Origin: Intrasporangiaceae bacterium URHB0013
Lineage (GTDB): Bacteria; Actinomycetota; Actinomycetes; Actinomycetales; Dermatophilaceae
Reading direction: 5' to 3'
Length of the DNA stretch: 64,000 nucleotides
Assembly (NCBI GenBank): GCA_000620545.1
Contig: JIBA01000012.1
Span: 372,001-436,000 of the forward strand
Position numbers and translations under genes: made by a program. The notes beneath the pieces were generated by a model. That model searched no databases. It was not told where the DNA came from and was given only the letters and a program-made list of their open reading frames with translations. Position 1 is the first letter of the stretch. Every line of letters begins with the position of its first letter. Below, one piece after another: positions 17,178 to 25,956 of the stretch.

Positions 17178-17318
17178 ATGCACGAGGACTACCCGTCTCT
17201 CCAGGCGGCCAACCGCGCCGCTGCACCGACGAGCAGCGTTCCCCGTACCGTGATCGCGTGGACGGGGAGCGACGACAAGCGCGTGCGCCTGCGCTCCGCC
17301 GGGGCGTGCCGGCGGTGA
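17178..17318 (+). other. Possible 46-codon reading frame in the cupin-lacI gap
   Basis: The gap 17097-17423 holds only this short frame (starting MHEDYPSLQAANRAAA, ending SAGACRR) and the lacI promoter region. It has no good ribosome binding site. The first residues recall the start of SLATT/DUF4231-type membrane proteins, but nothing else of that family follows. It is probably non-functional. Confidence 0.2.
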
Positions 17319-17388
17319 CGGCCAGTGGCGTCACGCCCGCCGGCGCTGCCTCCCGGTTGACGTCGCATACGCCGTGACGCGGCGGTAA

Positions 17389-17400
17389 CGAAAATTTTCG
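17389..17400. promoter_or_regulatory. 12-bp AT-rich palindrome upstream of the LacI-type gene
   Basis: CGAAAATTTTCG is a perfect palindrome 23 bp before the lacI-type ATG, striking in such GC-rich DNA. It is suitable as an autoregulatory operator. LacI-family operators usually have a central CG step, which is absent here, so another regulator is possible. Confidence 0.45.
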
Positions 17401-17423
17401 CTGCTTCTTGCTAGTTTGGGGCA

Positions 17424-18449
17424 ATGGCTCGGCACGGAGACCTCAACATGTCCGACATCGCAGCTCAGGCGGGCGTGTCCATCGCGTCGGTCTCCCGTGC
17501 ACTCAGCGGCTCTTCAGGAGTGTCCGAAGCCACGCGCACCCGGATACGCAGGCTGGCCGCCGAGCTCAACTACGCGGTCTCCCCGGATGCGGCGCGACTG
17601 GCAAAGGGGTCCCGCGGCCGGGTCGCCGTCGTGACCGCCGACCTCGCCCACTGGTTCTACGCCTCCCTGCTCGAGGGCATCATGACCGCGCTGCGCGGGT
17701 CGGACCTCGACGTGCTGCTCTACGAGGTCAAGCGCGAAGAGGAGCGCAGGAGGTTCTTCGACGAGCTGCCGGCCCGCCGCCAGGTGGACGCCCTCATCAT
17801 CCTGGCCTTCCCGGTCAGCGACCAGGAGCGCCTGCAGCTCGACCTCATGGGCGTCACGGTCGTGATGGCCGGTGGCACCCTGGGCGACCGGCCCCACGTC
17901 CGCATCGACGACGTCGAGGCGGCGAGGCAGGCCACACACCATCTCATCCTCGCCGGGCACGAACGCGTGGCGCTGATCAACGCCACCGGCCGCTGGCGCC
18001 TGCCGTATGCCGGTCCGCAGGATCGGTTCCAGGGCTACCTCGGCGCCCTTCGCGACGCAGCCCTCCCGGGGGAACCGGAGCTGGTGGTGCAGGCCGAGTG
18101 GGGAAGCTCCGGTGGTGCGGACGCGATGGCCCGCCTGCTCAGTCTCCCGCGGCCCCCGACGGCGGTCGTGGCGTTCTCCGACGAGATGGCCTTCGGCGCC
18201 CTGCGCACCCTGCGGCGCTCGGGGATAGCCGTTCCGCACACCCTCTCCCTCGTGGGCATCGACGACCACGAGATGGCGGACGTCGTTGAGCTCACGACGG
18301 TGCGGCAGCCGGTTCTCGAGCTGGGTCGGGAGGCCGGCGCCCTCGTGTACCGGCTCCTCAACGACGAGACGGTGGAGGAGCAGCACGTGACGCTGCCGAC
18401 GCAGCTGGTCGTCCGGGGGACGAGCGGCTCGCCACGCACAGTGGGCTGA
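17424..18449 (+). CDS. LacI family transcriptional regulator
   Basis: A 341-residue sugar-responsive repressor, standard family length. The N-terminal helix-turn-helix is MSDIAAQAGVSIASVSRALSG (residues 9-29), where the hinge-adjacent recognition helix is normal. The periplasmic-binding-like core follows from about residue 62 with VAVVTADLAHWFY, and ends SLVGIDDHEMADVVELTTVRQP. It is immediately upstream of a secreted GH13 enzyme on the same strand. Regulation of that enzyme by maltodextrins is therefore likely, through the operator at 18502-18515. Confidence 0.93.
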   Translation: MARHGDLNMSDIAAQAGVSIASVSRALSGSSGVSEATRTRIRRLAAELNYAVSPDAARLAKGSRGRVAVVTADLAHWFYASLLEGIMTALRGSDLDVLLYEVKREEERRRFFDELPARRQVDALIILAFPVSDQERLQLDLMGVTVVMAGGTLGDRPHVRIDDVEAARQATHHLILAGHERVALINATGRWRLPYAGPQDRFQGYLGALRDAALPGEPELVVQAEWGSSGGADAMARLLSLPRPPTAVVAFSDEMAFGALRTLRRSGIAVPHTLSLVGIDDHEMADVVELTTVRQPVLELGREAGALVYRLLNDETVEEQHVTLPTQLVVRGTSGSPRTVG

Positions 18450-18467
18450 CAGCCGGCGCATGGGCTC

Positions 18468-18515
18468 TTGACAACGTCCGACAAATCCTCACAATCTCTT
18501 ACGTAAGCGCTTGCG
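18468..18515 (+). promoter_or_regulatory. Promoter and LacI-type operator of the amylase gene
   Basis: A consensus -35 TTGACA lies at 18468-18473. CACAAT at 18490-18495 serves as a -10 with 16-bp spacing. Just downstream CGTAAGCGCTTGCG (18502-18515) is a 14-bp palindrome with one mismatch and the central CG step typical of LacI-family operators. Its place at the expected transcription start fits repression by the adjacent regulator. Confidence 0.7.
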
Positions 18516-18603
18516 CAACCAGTCCTCGTCCGAACCTGCTCGGCCCGGTGGTGCAACGCAGTTGACGCCGTTCCCGTCGGCGCGCCTAGCAAGGAGGCTA
18601 TGT

Positions 18604-21414
18604 ATGCGCAGGTCCAAACCAGCGATGTTGGCAGCCGTGACTGCCATCTTCGCCATGCTCTTCAGCTCCGCCGTGATGTTGTCGAGCTCGGCGACCCCGG
18701 CCGCGGCCGCGGACGCGCCGTGTATCGACAACCCGTTCGGCAACCGCCCGCTCTACCTCAAGGGCGGGTTCAACGGCTGGTCGGCCAGCCCCGACTACAA
18801 GTTCGCCTACAACTGCAACCGGTTCGAGCTGACCGCCAACATCAGCGGCAGCAGTGACTTCAAGGTCGCCGACGCCAACTGGTCCGCCGACGCCGACTTC
18901 GGCGGAGGTGCCGCCGGCAGCCGCCCGCAGCCGGGCGTGCCGCTGCAGCTGGCGCTCCGGGGGTCCAACCTGACCTACACGTTCAGCGGCGTGCAGAAGG
19001 TGGTTCTCGACGTCTCCCAGTCGAAGACGGCACCGAAGCTGACCATCAGCCCCTGCGCGCAGAACCCGCTCGATGATGCCCTGCTCGGGCTGAGCGGCGA
19101 CTTCAACGGGTTCACCCCGCGCCCGGCGGACTTCTTCACGTACAGCTGTGACGGCTACTACCTCAACGTGAACCTCCAGGGCACGCACGAGTTCAAGATC
19201 CTCGACCCCATCGGCCCGCCGAAGACGCGCCTGGGCGCGCCCGACGCGAGCCACTCGGTCGTGACCGACGGCCAGCCGTTCCCGCTCGCCTCCGACGCCG
19301 AGGGCGCCACCGCCAACCTGCGCTTCGACTTCACCGGCGAGCACACCCTGCGGGTGAACTTCACCGGCGCCGAACAGCGCCCGACGTTGACGATCCTGCC
19401 CAAGTCGTGGGTCAACCCCGGCATCCCTGCTCCCGTCACCAACTCCGTGGCCCGGCAGGTCAAGTACGACTCCCGCGACAGCGCCTTCAAGACGCCGTAC
19501 GGAGCCATGACGACGGGTCAGAAGGCGCGCTTCTCGCTCACCGCTCCCCGGGGCGTGACCTCAGCGAACCTGGTGGTGGAGACCCGCCGCCTCGAGGGCA
19601 ACCAGGAGGTCCTCGAATACCTCGACCCGGTGCGGATCCCCATGACCCGTACGCCGGACGGCGCCATCGACACGTGGAGCGCCTCGCACCGCTTCGACAA
19701 GAAGAGCGTCTACGGCTACTACTTCGAGCTGACCATCGACGGGCAGCAGTACGTCTACCAGAACAACAACGACTCGATCTACTGGACCACCGAGCGCGGG
19801 TCCTTCGGCGTCGGTCAGATCGGCTTCGCGCCGTCCGACCCGAAGCTCGTGCGCCGCTACCGGCAGACGGTCTACGACCCCGGCTTCACGGTGCCCGGGT
19901 GGGCCCAGGACGCGGTGTACTACTACATCTTCCCGGAGCGCTTCCGCAACGGCGACACCGCCAACGACCCGCAGCCCGGCACGGCCACCTACCTCGACGG
20001 CCCCGTCGAGCTGCACAAGAACTGGCTGGACAAGCCGTACGTCCCGGGTAACGCGGACGGCTCCACCACTGACGACAACACCTACAACAACGACTTCTTC
20101 GGCGGCGACCTCGCCGGCATCATCGAGAAGCTCGACTACCTGAAGACGCTCGGCGTCAACACGCTCTACATCAACCCGATCTTCGAGGCGGGCAGCAACC
20201 ACAAGTACGACACCGCTGACTACCTCAAGGTCGACGACAGCTTCGGCAGCAACGACGACGTCACCAAGCTGACCGAGCAGGCCAAGGCCCGCGGGATCCG
20301 GGTCATCCTCGACACCTCGCTGAACCACACGGGTAGCGACTCGGCCTACTTCGACCGGTACGCCAACTTCCCGGAGACCGGCGCGTTCGAGGGCGCCAAG
20401 ATCCAGTCCGACTCGCCGTATGCCGACTGGTACTCCTTCTTCCCGGACAAGACTCAGCCCGACCAGCAGTACTCGGGCTGGGGTGGCCCCACGCTGCCCG
20501 AGCTGACCGAGTCGGACAGCTTCAAGGACTTCGCGTTCCGCAAGCCGGACTCGGTGATGAAGACCTGGCTGGACCGCGGCACCGCGGGCTGGCGCATGGA
20601 CGTCGCCCCGTGGGTGAGCGACGAGTTCTGGCGGGAGTGGCGCACGTCGATCAAGGAGCACAGCCCGAACGCGCTGACCGTCGCGGAGACGTGGTTCGAC
20701 TCCTCCAAGTACTTCCTTGGCGACGAGTTCGACACGACGATGAACTACATCTTCCGCAACGCCGTCATCGACTACGCCAGCGGCCGCAACGCCAAGGCGG
20801 CCTACCAGAGCATCGAGCTCATCCGTGAGGCGTATCCGCCCCAGGCCTTCTACGCCCTGATGAACCTGCTGTCGACCCATGACGTGGCGCGGACGCTCAA
20901 CGAGCTCGGCTACACCGACAGGAGCACGCCGGCCCAGGTCGACCAGGCCAAGGCGCGCTTCCGGCTGGCCGTGCTGTTCCAGATGACGTTCCCCGGAGCG
21001 CCTGCGGTGTACTACGGCGACGAGGTCGGCGTCACGGGTGGAGCGGACCCGCTGAACCGCGGCACCTACCCCTGGGCCGACAAGGGCGGCGCCCCGGACA
21101 CCGCCATGCTGGCCGACTTCCAGAAGATGATCGGCCTGCGCAACCAGCACGAGGTCCTGCGGCGCGGCTCCATCGATGCGCCGCTCCAGCTGGACGAGAA
21201 CATCATCGTGCTCACCCGCAAGTACCAGGGTGTCCGCGCCGTCACCGCGTTCAACAACTCGACGACGCCGCGTGAGGTCACCGTGGACCTGCCGGTCGGC
21301 TACGGCGACAAGCCGTACAAGGATGCCGTGACCGGTCGCTCGGTCCAGCCGTCCAACGGCAAGGTCACGCTGACCGTGCCGGCGCTGAGCGGCTCGGTGC
21401 TCATCACCAAGTGA
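18604..21414 (+). CDS. Secreted GH13 alpha-amylase/pullulanase-type glycosidase
   Basis: Extracellular enzyme for starch or pullulan breakdown, 936 residues. ATG 18604 has a perfect AAGGAGG 6 bp upstream. A signal peptide (about 1-37, ending PAAAA) is followed by two related modules at about 37-150 and 151-260, each with LxGxFNGW/F and YxCxxxxL motifs. An immunoglobulin-like/CBM34-type domain (about 290-410) precedes the catalytic barrel from about 434. Catalytic residues are D666 in GWRMDVAPW, E695 in TVAETWF and D760 in LSTHDVART. The type resembles GH13 pullulanase/neopullulanase subfamilies. A hairpin terminator follows. Confidence 0.92.
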   Translation: MRRSKPAMLAAVTAIFAMLFSSAVMLSSSATPAAAADAPCIDNPFGNRPLYLKGGFNGWSASPDYKFAYNCNRFELTANISGSSDFKVADANWSADADFGGGAAGSRPQPGVPLQLALRGSNLTYTFSGVQKVVLDVSQSKTAPKLTISPCAQNPLDDALLGLSGDFNGFTPRPADFFTYSCDGYYLNVNLQGTHEFKILDPIGPPKTRLGAPDASHSVVTDGQPFPLASDAEGATANLRFDFTGEHTLRVNFTGAEQRPTLTILPKSWVNPGIPAPVTNSVARQVKYDSRDSAFKTPYGAMTTGQKARFSLTAPRGVTSANLVVETRRLEGNQEVLEYLDPVRIPMTRTPDGAIDTWSASHRFDKKSVYGYYFELTIDGQQYVYQNNNDSIYWTTERGSFGVGQIGFAPSDPKLVRRYRQTVYDPGFTVPGWAQDAVYYYIFPERFRNGDTANDPQPGTATYLDGPVELHKNWLDKPYVPGNADGSTTDDNTYNNDFFGGDLAGIIEKLDYLKTLGVNTLYINPIFEAGSNHKYDTADYLKVDDSFGSNDDVTKLTEQAKARGIRVILDTSLNHTGSDSAYFDRYANFPETGAFEGAKIQSDSPYADWYSFFPDKTQPDQQYSGWGGPTLPELTESDSFKDFAFRKPDSVMKTWLDRGTAGWRMDVAPWVSDEFWREWRTSIKEHSPNALTVAETWFDSSKYFLGDEFDTTMNYIFRNAVIDYASGRNAKAAYQSIELIREAYPPQAFYALMNLLSTHDVARTLNELGYTDRSTPAQVDQAKARFRLAVLFQMTFPGAPAVYYGDEVGVTGGADPLNRGTYPWADKGGAPDTAMLADFQKMIGLRNQHEVLRRGSIDAPLQLDENIIVLTRKYQGVRAVTAFNNSTTPREVTVDLPVGYGDKPYKDAVTGRSVQPSNGKVTLTVPALSGSVLITK

Positions 21415-21423
21415 ACGAAGACC

Positions 21424-21466
21424 CGCCCCCGGGACAGCGCCGTGATCGGCTGCCGTCCCGGGGGCG
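21424..21466 (+). terminator. Hairpin terminator after the amylase gene
   Basis: CGCCCCCGGGAC (21424-21435) and GTCCCGGGGGCG (21455-21466) form a perfect 12-bp stem around a 19-base loop, 10 bp after the stop codon. No T-tract follows, as is common in actinobacteria. Confidence 0.8.
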
Positions 21467-21795
21467 TGGTCTACCCGCCGGCCGCCGGAGTCCGCCTGCT
21501 TCGGCTCCGGCTGGCCGACGAAATAGGCCTCGACTCGCGCAGGGGATGTCCACCTCGGACCAGAGACCAGCGCCCGTGAATCACCGAATGTTGCGGTTCG
21601 GCTGCAGAGTCGCCGGCGGAGGTGTAGAGCGGGAAGAGGGCCATCCCGATGTGGTCCTCATCGACCCGGACGGTGGCAGCACGACAACAGCGCCGGCATG
21701 CATCCTGCGTCGACGTCGTGGCGTCACCAGCCTGTCGAGCCGTTCACACATGTCGTGCGGTAGCCGCCAGCGGTGCCGCCCAACAGGAGGTCTCC
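21467..21795. other. Gene-free interval, possible VOC fragment
   Basis: No convincing gene is seen. On the plus strand near 21600-21680 a short open stretch reads HPDVVLIDPDGGS, which resembles the C-terminal strand of a VOC protein. It could be a remnant related to the broken VOC gene just downstream. Otherwise featureless. Confidence 0.3.
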
Positions 21796-22192
21796 ATGCT
21801 CACGAGTGCGTCCGTCACCGCCAACATCCCCGCCGCCGATATCGAGCGGGCCCGATCGTTCTATGCCGACACCCTCGGCCTGGAGCCGGCCACCGATCTC
21901 GGGGACGCCGGAATGCTCATCTATCGCACCGACGGCGGAACCGTGTTCAGCGTCTACCAGACCGAGTACGCCGGCCAGGCCGGGCACACCATCGCCCAGT
22001 TCCACGTCGACGACGTCGTGTCCGAGGCGCGGCGCCCTGCAGGCCAAGGGCGTCGCACTCGAGACCTACGACCTGCCGGGCGTGGAGTGGGATGACGGCA
22101 TCGCCGACATGGGTGGGATGGGTAAGGCGGCCTGGTTCAAGGACAGCGAGGGCAACATCCTCTGCCTCGACTCCGGCTACCCGGAGGGCTGA
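21796..22192 (+). pseudogene. VOC family protein interrupted by a one-base frameshift
   Basis: ATG 21796 has an excellent AGGAGG at 21785-21790. The first part reads ASVTANIPAADIERARSFYA and continues to DDVVSEARR. After 22035 the frame is lost, while the next frame continues ALQAKGVALETYDLPGVEWD and ends GNILCLDSGYPEG. Removing one C near 22036 restores a normal VOC protein of about 131 residues. It is either a recent pseudogene or a sequencing error. The function of the intact family member is unknown. Confidence 0.85.
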
Positions 22193-22247
22193 GCAGTGCA
22201 GCGTGAACCAGCGCGAGTGACGCGCGGCCGCTGACGAGCGTGATGCC

Positions 22248-23018
22248 TCAGGGTTGACGCTTCTCGATCCGGGTCCAGCCGGTCCAACCACGCTCGGCGA
22301 TCAGCTCCCGCAGCCGCGCGACGGCGGGGTGGGCGGCGTCGGCGAACGAGTCCATCAGGCCAACGAACGCCGCGTCGGGCATGTGCTCGTCCTGCAGCTC
22401 CAGCTCGCCGCTGGCTGCTGCCTGCTCGAGCAGCTCGCTCATCAGGTCGGCCGTCTCGCCAAGCACCTTCTCGTCCTGCCAGTTCTCGGCGATCGACCCG
22501 ATGAGCTGGTAGAGCCGGACGACCTTCGGGTTGTCCAGCTGGGCGACCTTCTCGGCCATGAAGTCCGGGATCGCTTCCGGATAGCGGGCGGCCATCAGGA
22601 TCCAGGCATCTCGCTCGGGCTCGATGATCACCTCCGATGCTCCGATGGTGCGCAACCGGTCCAGGTAGTCGACCACCTCCCTGGGCAGCGCCAACGAATC
22701 GCCGGAGCCCAGCTGCGCGATCCGCCGGCGGTGCTGCTGGAGCGCGCGGATCTGCTCACGTAGCTGCCGGTCGATCTGGGCGGTCGCGGCGGCGAACGTC
22801 GCCGGGTCTGCATCGAGGAGCTCGCGAACCCGGGCCAGCGGCACGCCGGCCTCGGCCAGGGTGCGTATCCGGATGAGCCGCACGACCGCGGCGGCGTCGT
22901 ACGTGCGGTAACCGGAGGCGTCGCGCTCCGGCTCTGGGAGCAGTCCGATCTGGTGGTAGTGCCGGACCGCGCGAATGGTCACCCCGGCGTAGGACGCCAG
23001 CCGTCCGATCGTCAGCAT
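22248..23018 (-). CDS. MerR family transcriptional regulator
   Basis: A 256-residue regulator. The winged helix-turn-helix is TIGRLASYAGVTIRAVRHYH at the N-terminus, followed by the conserved GYRTYD wing and RVRELLDADP. A dimerisation coiled coil (QIDRQLREQIRALQQH) lies at about 80-100. The long C-terminal part (about 110-256) has no metal-binding Cys, so it is more likely an effector-sensing domain of the TipA/BmrR kind. The gene is convergent with the VOC pseudogene and divergent from the O-methyltransferase, a possible target. Confidence 0.88.
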   Translation of the reverse strand: MLTIGRLASYAGVTIRAVRHYHQIGLLPEPERDASGYRTYDAAAVVRLIRIRTLAEAGVPLARVRELLDADPATFAAATAQIDRQLREQIRALQQHRRRIAQLGSGDSLALPREVVDYLDRLRTIGASEVIIEPERDAWILMAARYPEAIPDFMAEKVAQLDNPKVVRLYQLIGSIAENWQDEKVLGETADLMSELLEQAAASGELELQDEHMPDAAFVGLMDSFADAAHPAVARLRELIAERGWTGWTRIEKRQP

Positions 23019-23105
23019 GGCCTCAGCCTGCCTGATGCTGAATGGTCGTTCACAGCGGCTGGTCGGTGCGGGTCACGAAAGCGAGCGGTGGCGTAGCGTC
23101 ACAGG

Positions 23106-23759
23106 ATGCGTAGCTTCCCGGTAACGGACTCGATTCGCTCCTACGCCGTCGCTCACGGATCGTGGCGCCCCGACCCCGTGGTTCGTGAGCTTCAAGCAGA
23201 GACAGTCGCGCTCGGGGACCCGGCGGGGATGCAGATCGGCGACGACCAGGGGCAGCTGCTCACGATGCTCACCCGGCTGATCAGCGCGCGCCGGGCGGTC
23301 GAGGTGGGGACGTTCACCGGCTACTCGAGCATGTGCATCGCCCGCGGCCTGGCCGAGGGAGGTTCCCTGCTGTGTTGCGACGTCAGCGCAGAGTGGACCG
23401 AGATCGGCCGACGTGCCTGGGAATCGGCCGGTCTGGCTGACCGGATCGAGCTGCGAATCGCACCGGCGCTGGACACCCTGCGTGACCTGCCGAAGACGGC
23501 AGACATCGACCTCGCCTTCATCGATGCGGACAAGCCGGGGTATGCCGCCTACTGGGCGGAGCTGGTGCCGCGGGTTCGGCCCGGGGGGCTGTTGCTCGCA
23601 GACAACGTCCTGTGGAGCGGTCGGATCGCCGATCCCGAGGTCGCTGATGCGAACACCACCGCGCTACGCGACTTCAACGACATGGTGGCCGCCGATGATC
23701 GCGTCGAGACGGTGGTGCTGACCGCCTTCGACGGACTGACGATCGCCCGAAGGCGATGA
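23106..23759 (+). CDS. SAM-dependent O-methyltransferase (class I, catechol type)
   Basis: A 217-residue methyltransferase of the Methyltransf_3/caffeoyl-CoA O-methyltransferase group. The SAM-binding motif is AVEVGTFTGYSSMCIARGL at about residue 60. The metal-site region is DLAFIDADKPGYAAYW and LLLADNVLWSGRIADP, where the Asp and Asn ligands are typical. A phenolic hydroxyl acceptor is likely. It is divergent from the MerR gene with an 87-bp gap. Confidence 0.88.
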   Translation: MRSFPVTDSIRSYAVAHGSWRPDPVVRELQAETVALGDPAGMQIGDDQGQLLTMLTRLISARRAVEVGTFTGYSSMCIARGLAEGGSLLCCDVSAEWTEIGRRAWESAGLADRIELRIAPALDTLRDLPKTADIDLAFIDADKPGYAAYWAELVPRVRPGGLLLADNVLWSGRIADPEVADANTTALRDFNDMVAADDRVETVVLTAFDGLTIARRR

Positions 23760-23882
23760 CGTAGGCGGGACAGACGCGCCCCCACCACGCTGGTCAGGCC
23801 CACCGCCCCCGTTGCGGCGCCAGCAGGACCGCGTCGTGGTTGACTCGTCGTGGGGCACCTCCGGCGAGCGAGCGAGGATGAC

Positions 23883-24320
23883 ATGGCGTCGATGGCACAG
23901 CGCTTGTGGAAGGTCGCCAACACGGCGGCCGTGTGGATGTACCGGCGCACCGGTGGCAGGGTCGGCGGCAGAGCGAGGGGCGGCAGCCCTGTGCTGCTGC
24001 TCACCGTGGCCGGGCGCAGGTCCGGCATGCCGCACTCGGTGCCGGTGGCGTACGTCGAGCGCGACGGCGCCTACTACCTCGCGGCGACCGCCGGGGGCCA
24101 GCCGAAGGAGCCGCAGTGGGTCCGCAACCTGCGCGCCGCCTCGACCGCGACCATCGAGGTCGGCCGCCAGAAGAGGACGACGACTGTCGAGGTGCTGCGC
24201 GGAGCGGAGTCCGAGGCGGCGTGGAAGGACGTCATCGTCGCGACCCACCCCTCCTTCGCGGCCTACGAGGCGAAGGCGGGGCGCAGGATCGCGGTTGCAC
24301 GCCTGACACCGACCGCGTGA
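23883..24320 (+). CDS. Deazaflavin (F420)-dependent nitroreductase family protein
   Basis: A 145-residue protein of the DDN/DUF385 split beta-barrel family, which in actinobacteria uses F420H2 or quinones. The family core is VLLLTVAGRRSGMPHSVPV, then YYLAATAGG and PQWVRNLRA. A basic N-terminal helix (RLWKVANTAAVWMYRRTGG) may touch the membrane. ATG 23883 follows GAGCGAGG; an in-frame upstream start exists at 23850. Substrate unknown. Confidence 0.85.
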   Translation: MASMAQRLWKVANTAAVWMYRRTGGRVGGRARGGSPVLLLTVAGRRSGMPHSVPVAYVERDGAYYLAATAGGQPKEPQWVRNLRAASTATIEVGRQKRTTTVEVLRGAESEAAWKDVIVATHPSFAAYEAKAGRRIAVARLTPTA

Positions 24321-24372
24321 GTGCCGAGGTCGTCGACACGCTTCTCTCCGGACAGGCCGGGCGCAGCGACGT

Positions 24373-24810
24373 TCATCGACTCTCCGCCCTGCGCAGGACC
24401 GACTGGAACTGCTTCCCCAGTGCTCGCGGCCCCGCGACGGGGATCAACGCCGCGATGACCTTTCCCTTGAACGAGTTCGGTAGCCGAGTCAGGAAGACCC
24501 GCAGGTTGGTGCCCTCAGGTGCCGGCACCATCTCGTACCGCCAGCCACTGCCCGGCGCCCACAGGTTCGAGTCGAGGGTCTCGATCGTGACGGTGCCCGC
24601 CACCTCGTCCCACGAGTAGCGTTCCCGCTCCCAGCCCATGCCAGTGCCTTCGGTCACCTCCGCCCAGCCCTGGCCCTGACCATGAACCTGGAAATGAGCG
24701 TCGTCGACGTTCGGCCACCAACGAGACCGGTCGGGGCCGAAGTCGGTGATGACGGCCATGACTTCGCTCGGCGACAACGTCGTGTGGACGGTGAACTCTG
24801 CGGTCGCCAT
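24373..24810 (-). CDS. SRPBCC (START-like) family protein
   Basis: A 145-residue protein with the helix-grip fold. The N-terminus is TAEFTVHTTLSPSEVMAVITD. Later strands include GSGWRYEMVPAPEGTNLRVFL, and the long C-terminal helix is RALGKQFQSVLRRAESR. These proteins bind hydrophobic ligands in a deep cavity. Converges on the nitroreductase-like gene. The upstream gap 24811-24978 shows nothing else. Confidence 0.78.
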   Translation of the reverse strand: MATAEFTVHTTLSPSEVMAVITDFGPDRSRWWPNVDDAHFQVHGQGQGWAEVTEGTGMGWERERYSWDEVAGTVTIETLDSNLWAPGSGWRYEMVPAPEGTNLRVFLTRLPNSFKGKVIAALIPVAGPRALGKQFQSVLRRAESR

Positions 24811-24978
24811 GCGCGATCACTTCTCTCGTTCGCGAAGATGTGGACTACGGCTACCCGTGGACCATCACTCATTACACACCGGGCCGCTGATCGCCGCCGC
24901 GCTCCGAGCCGGCGGCCGGGTGGCTGTTGGGCTGCGTCATCGTTCCTGCTGAGGCATCCTTGAGGTTGGGAGGTCGCC

Positions 24979-25200
24979 ATGGGCAAGCAGGACAACGACA
25001 GGGACGAGGGCGACAAGCAGAGCCAGTACCTGACTCCTGGTGTGTACGTCGAGGAGGTGCTCTCGGGCAGCCGGCCGATCGAGAGCGTGGGGACTGCCGT
25101 GGCAGCCTTCGTGGGGTTGTCCCCGTTCAGCCTCGGTCGGGTTGCTCGGACCGTGGCTCTGGCAGCGGTCGTGGCGTCACTGCTCCGCAAGGTCCGCTGA
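24979..25200 (+). CDS. Short protein matching the N-terminus of contractile tail sheath proteins
   Basis: Residues 17-46 (YLTPGVYVEEVLSGSRPIES, then VGTAVAAFVG) have the hallmark N-terminal sequence of phage tail sheath/contractile injection system sheath proteins, which are normally about 400-550 residues. Here the product is only 73 residues and ends with an unrelated hydrophobic/basic tail, ARTVALAAVVASLLRKVR. GGGAGG precedes the ATG, so translation is plausible. No tube, baseplate or other sheath piece lies nearby. It is a truncated remnant or a repurposed mini-protein. Confidence 0.7.
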   Translation: MGKQDNDRDEGDKQSQYLTPGVYVEEVLSGSRPIESVGTAVAAFVGLSPFSLGRVARTVALAAVVASLLRKVR

Positions 25201-25314
25201 ACCGGGTCGACCGCTCACTCCCAACCGTTGGGTGAAGGTCGTGGGCTTCTTGGCCGACTGCGATTGCGTGGATTCCCGCCTTCGCCTCGGGCCCGGATGG
25301 ATATCGTCTCCGCC

Positions 25315-25956
25315 ATGACAGGTCCCATGACGATGAACCGCGTCATCCATGCGGCGGTGCGACGCGACCTCGGTCGCCTCGAGTCCGCCCTCGCCGCAGC
25401 CCCTGACGGCGACAAGGTTCGCGCCAGGCAGCTCCAGGTGGCCTACGCCAACCTCCACGACCAGCTGGGGCGCCATCACGAGGGGGAGGACACGCACGTG
25501 TTCCCGTTCCTGGCCAGGGTGGAAGGGGCCACGGAGCTGGTCGCGGTCATGGAGGCAGAGCATGAGGCCATGGCTGACGCACTCGCCGGTGCGCGCACCG
25601 CGATGGACGCCTACGCCTCGACCGGGTCCGCCAGCGACGCCCAGCACGCCAGGAACGCCATCCTGAGAGCGAACGACGTCGTCGAGCGGCACCTGCATCA
25701 CGAGGAGAACGACCTCGAGCCGCTCATGCTGCCGCATCTCGAGACGCCCGAGTGGAAGGCCGTCGAGAAGCAGCTGCGGCCCGCATCCCTCGCCGACACG
25801 GGTCGGTTCATGGCCTGGGTCCAGGACGGCATGCCCGACCCGGAGCGCGCCTACCTTCGCTCGACGATCCCGGCGCCGGTGACCTTTCTGCTCAGCCGAC
25901 TGGCCGGCAGGTCGTACTACCGCGACGTCGCGCCCGTCTGGCAGGCCGGCCGGTAG
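25315..25956 (+). CDS. Hemerythrin domain-containing protein
   Basis: A 213-residue cytosolic protein with a four-helix bundle expected to bind a di-iron site. Candidate ligands appear in NRVIHAAVRRDL, HDQLGRHHEGEDTHVFPFL, EAEHEAM and ERHLHHEENDLEPLML. The C-terminal 70 residues (from about 145) are an extra module ending SYYRDVAPVWQAGR. ATG codons at 25297 and 25315 are both possible starts. Such proteins sense or store oxygen, NO or iron; the role here is not known. Confidence 0.85.
   Translation: MTGPMTMNRVIHAAVRRDLGRLESALAAAPDGDKVRARQLQVAYANLHDQLGRHHEGEDTHVFPFLARVEGATELVAVMEAEHEAMADALAGARTAMDAYASTGSASDAQHARNAILRANDVVERHLHHEENDLEPLMLPHLETPEWKAVEKQLRPASLADTGRFMAWVQDGMPDPERAYLRSTIPAPVTFLLSRLAGRSYYRDVAPVWQAGR

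Noticed and set aside
24811-25314. Prophage or contractile injection cluster around the sheath-like fragment
   Set aside because: No tube, baseplate, ATPase, spike or integrase gene was found within 10 kb; neighbours are ordinary small metabolic genes.
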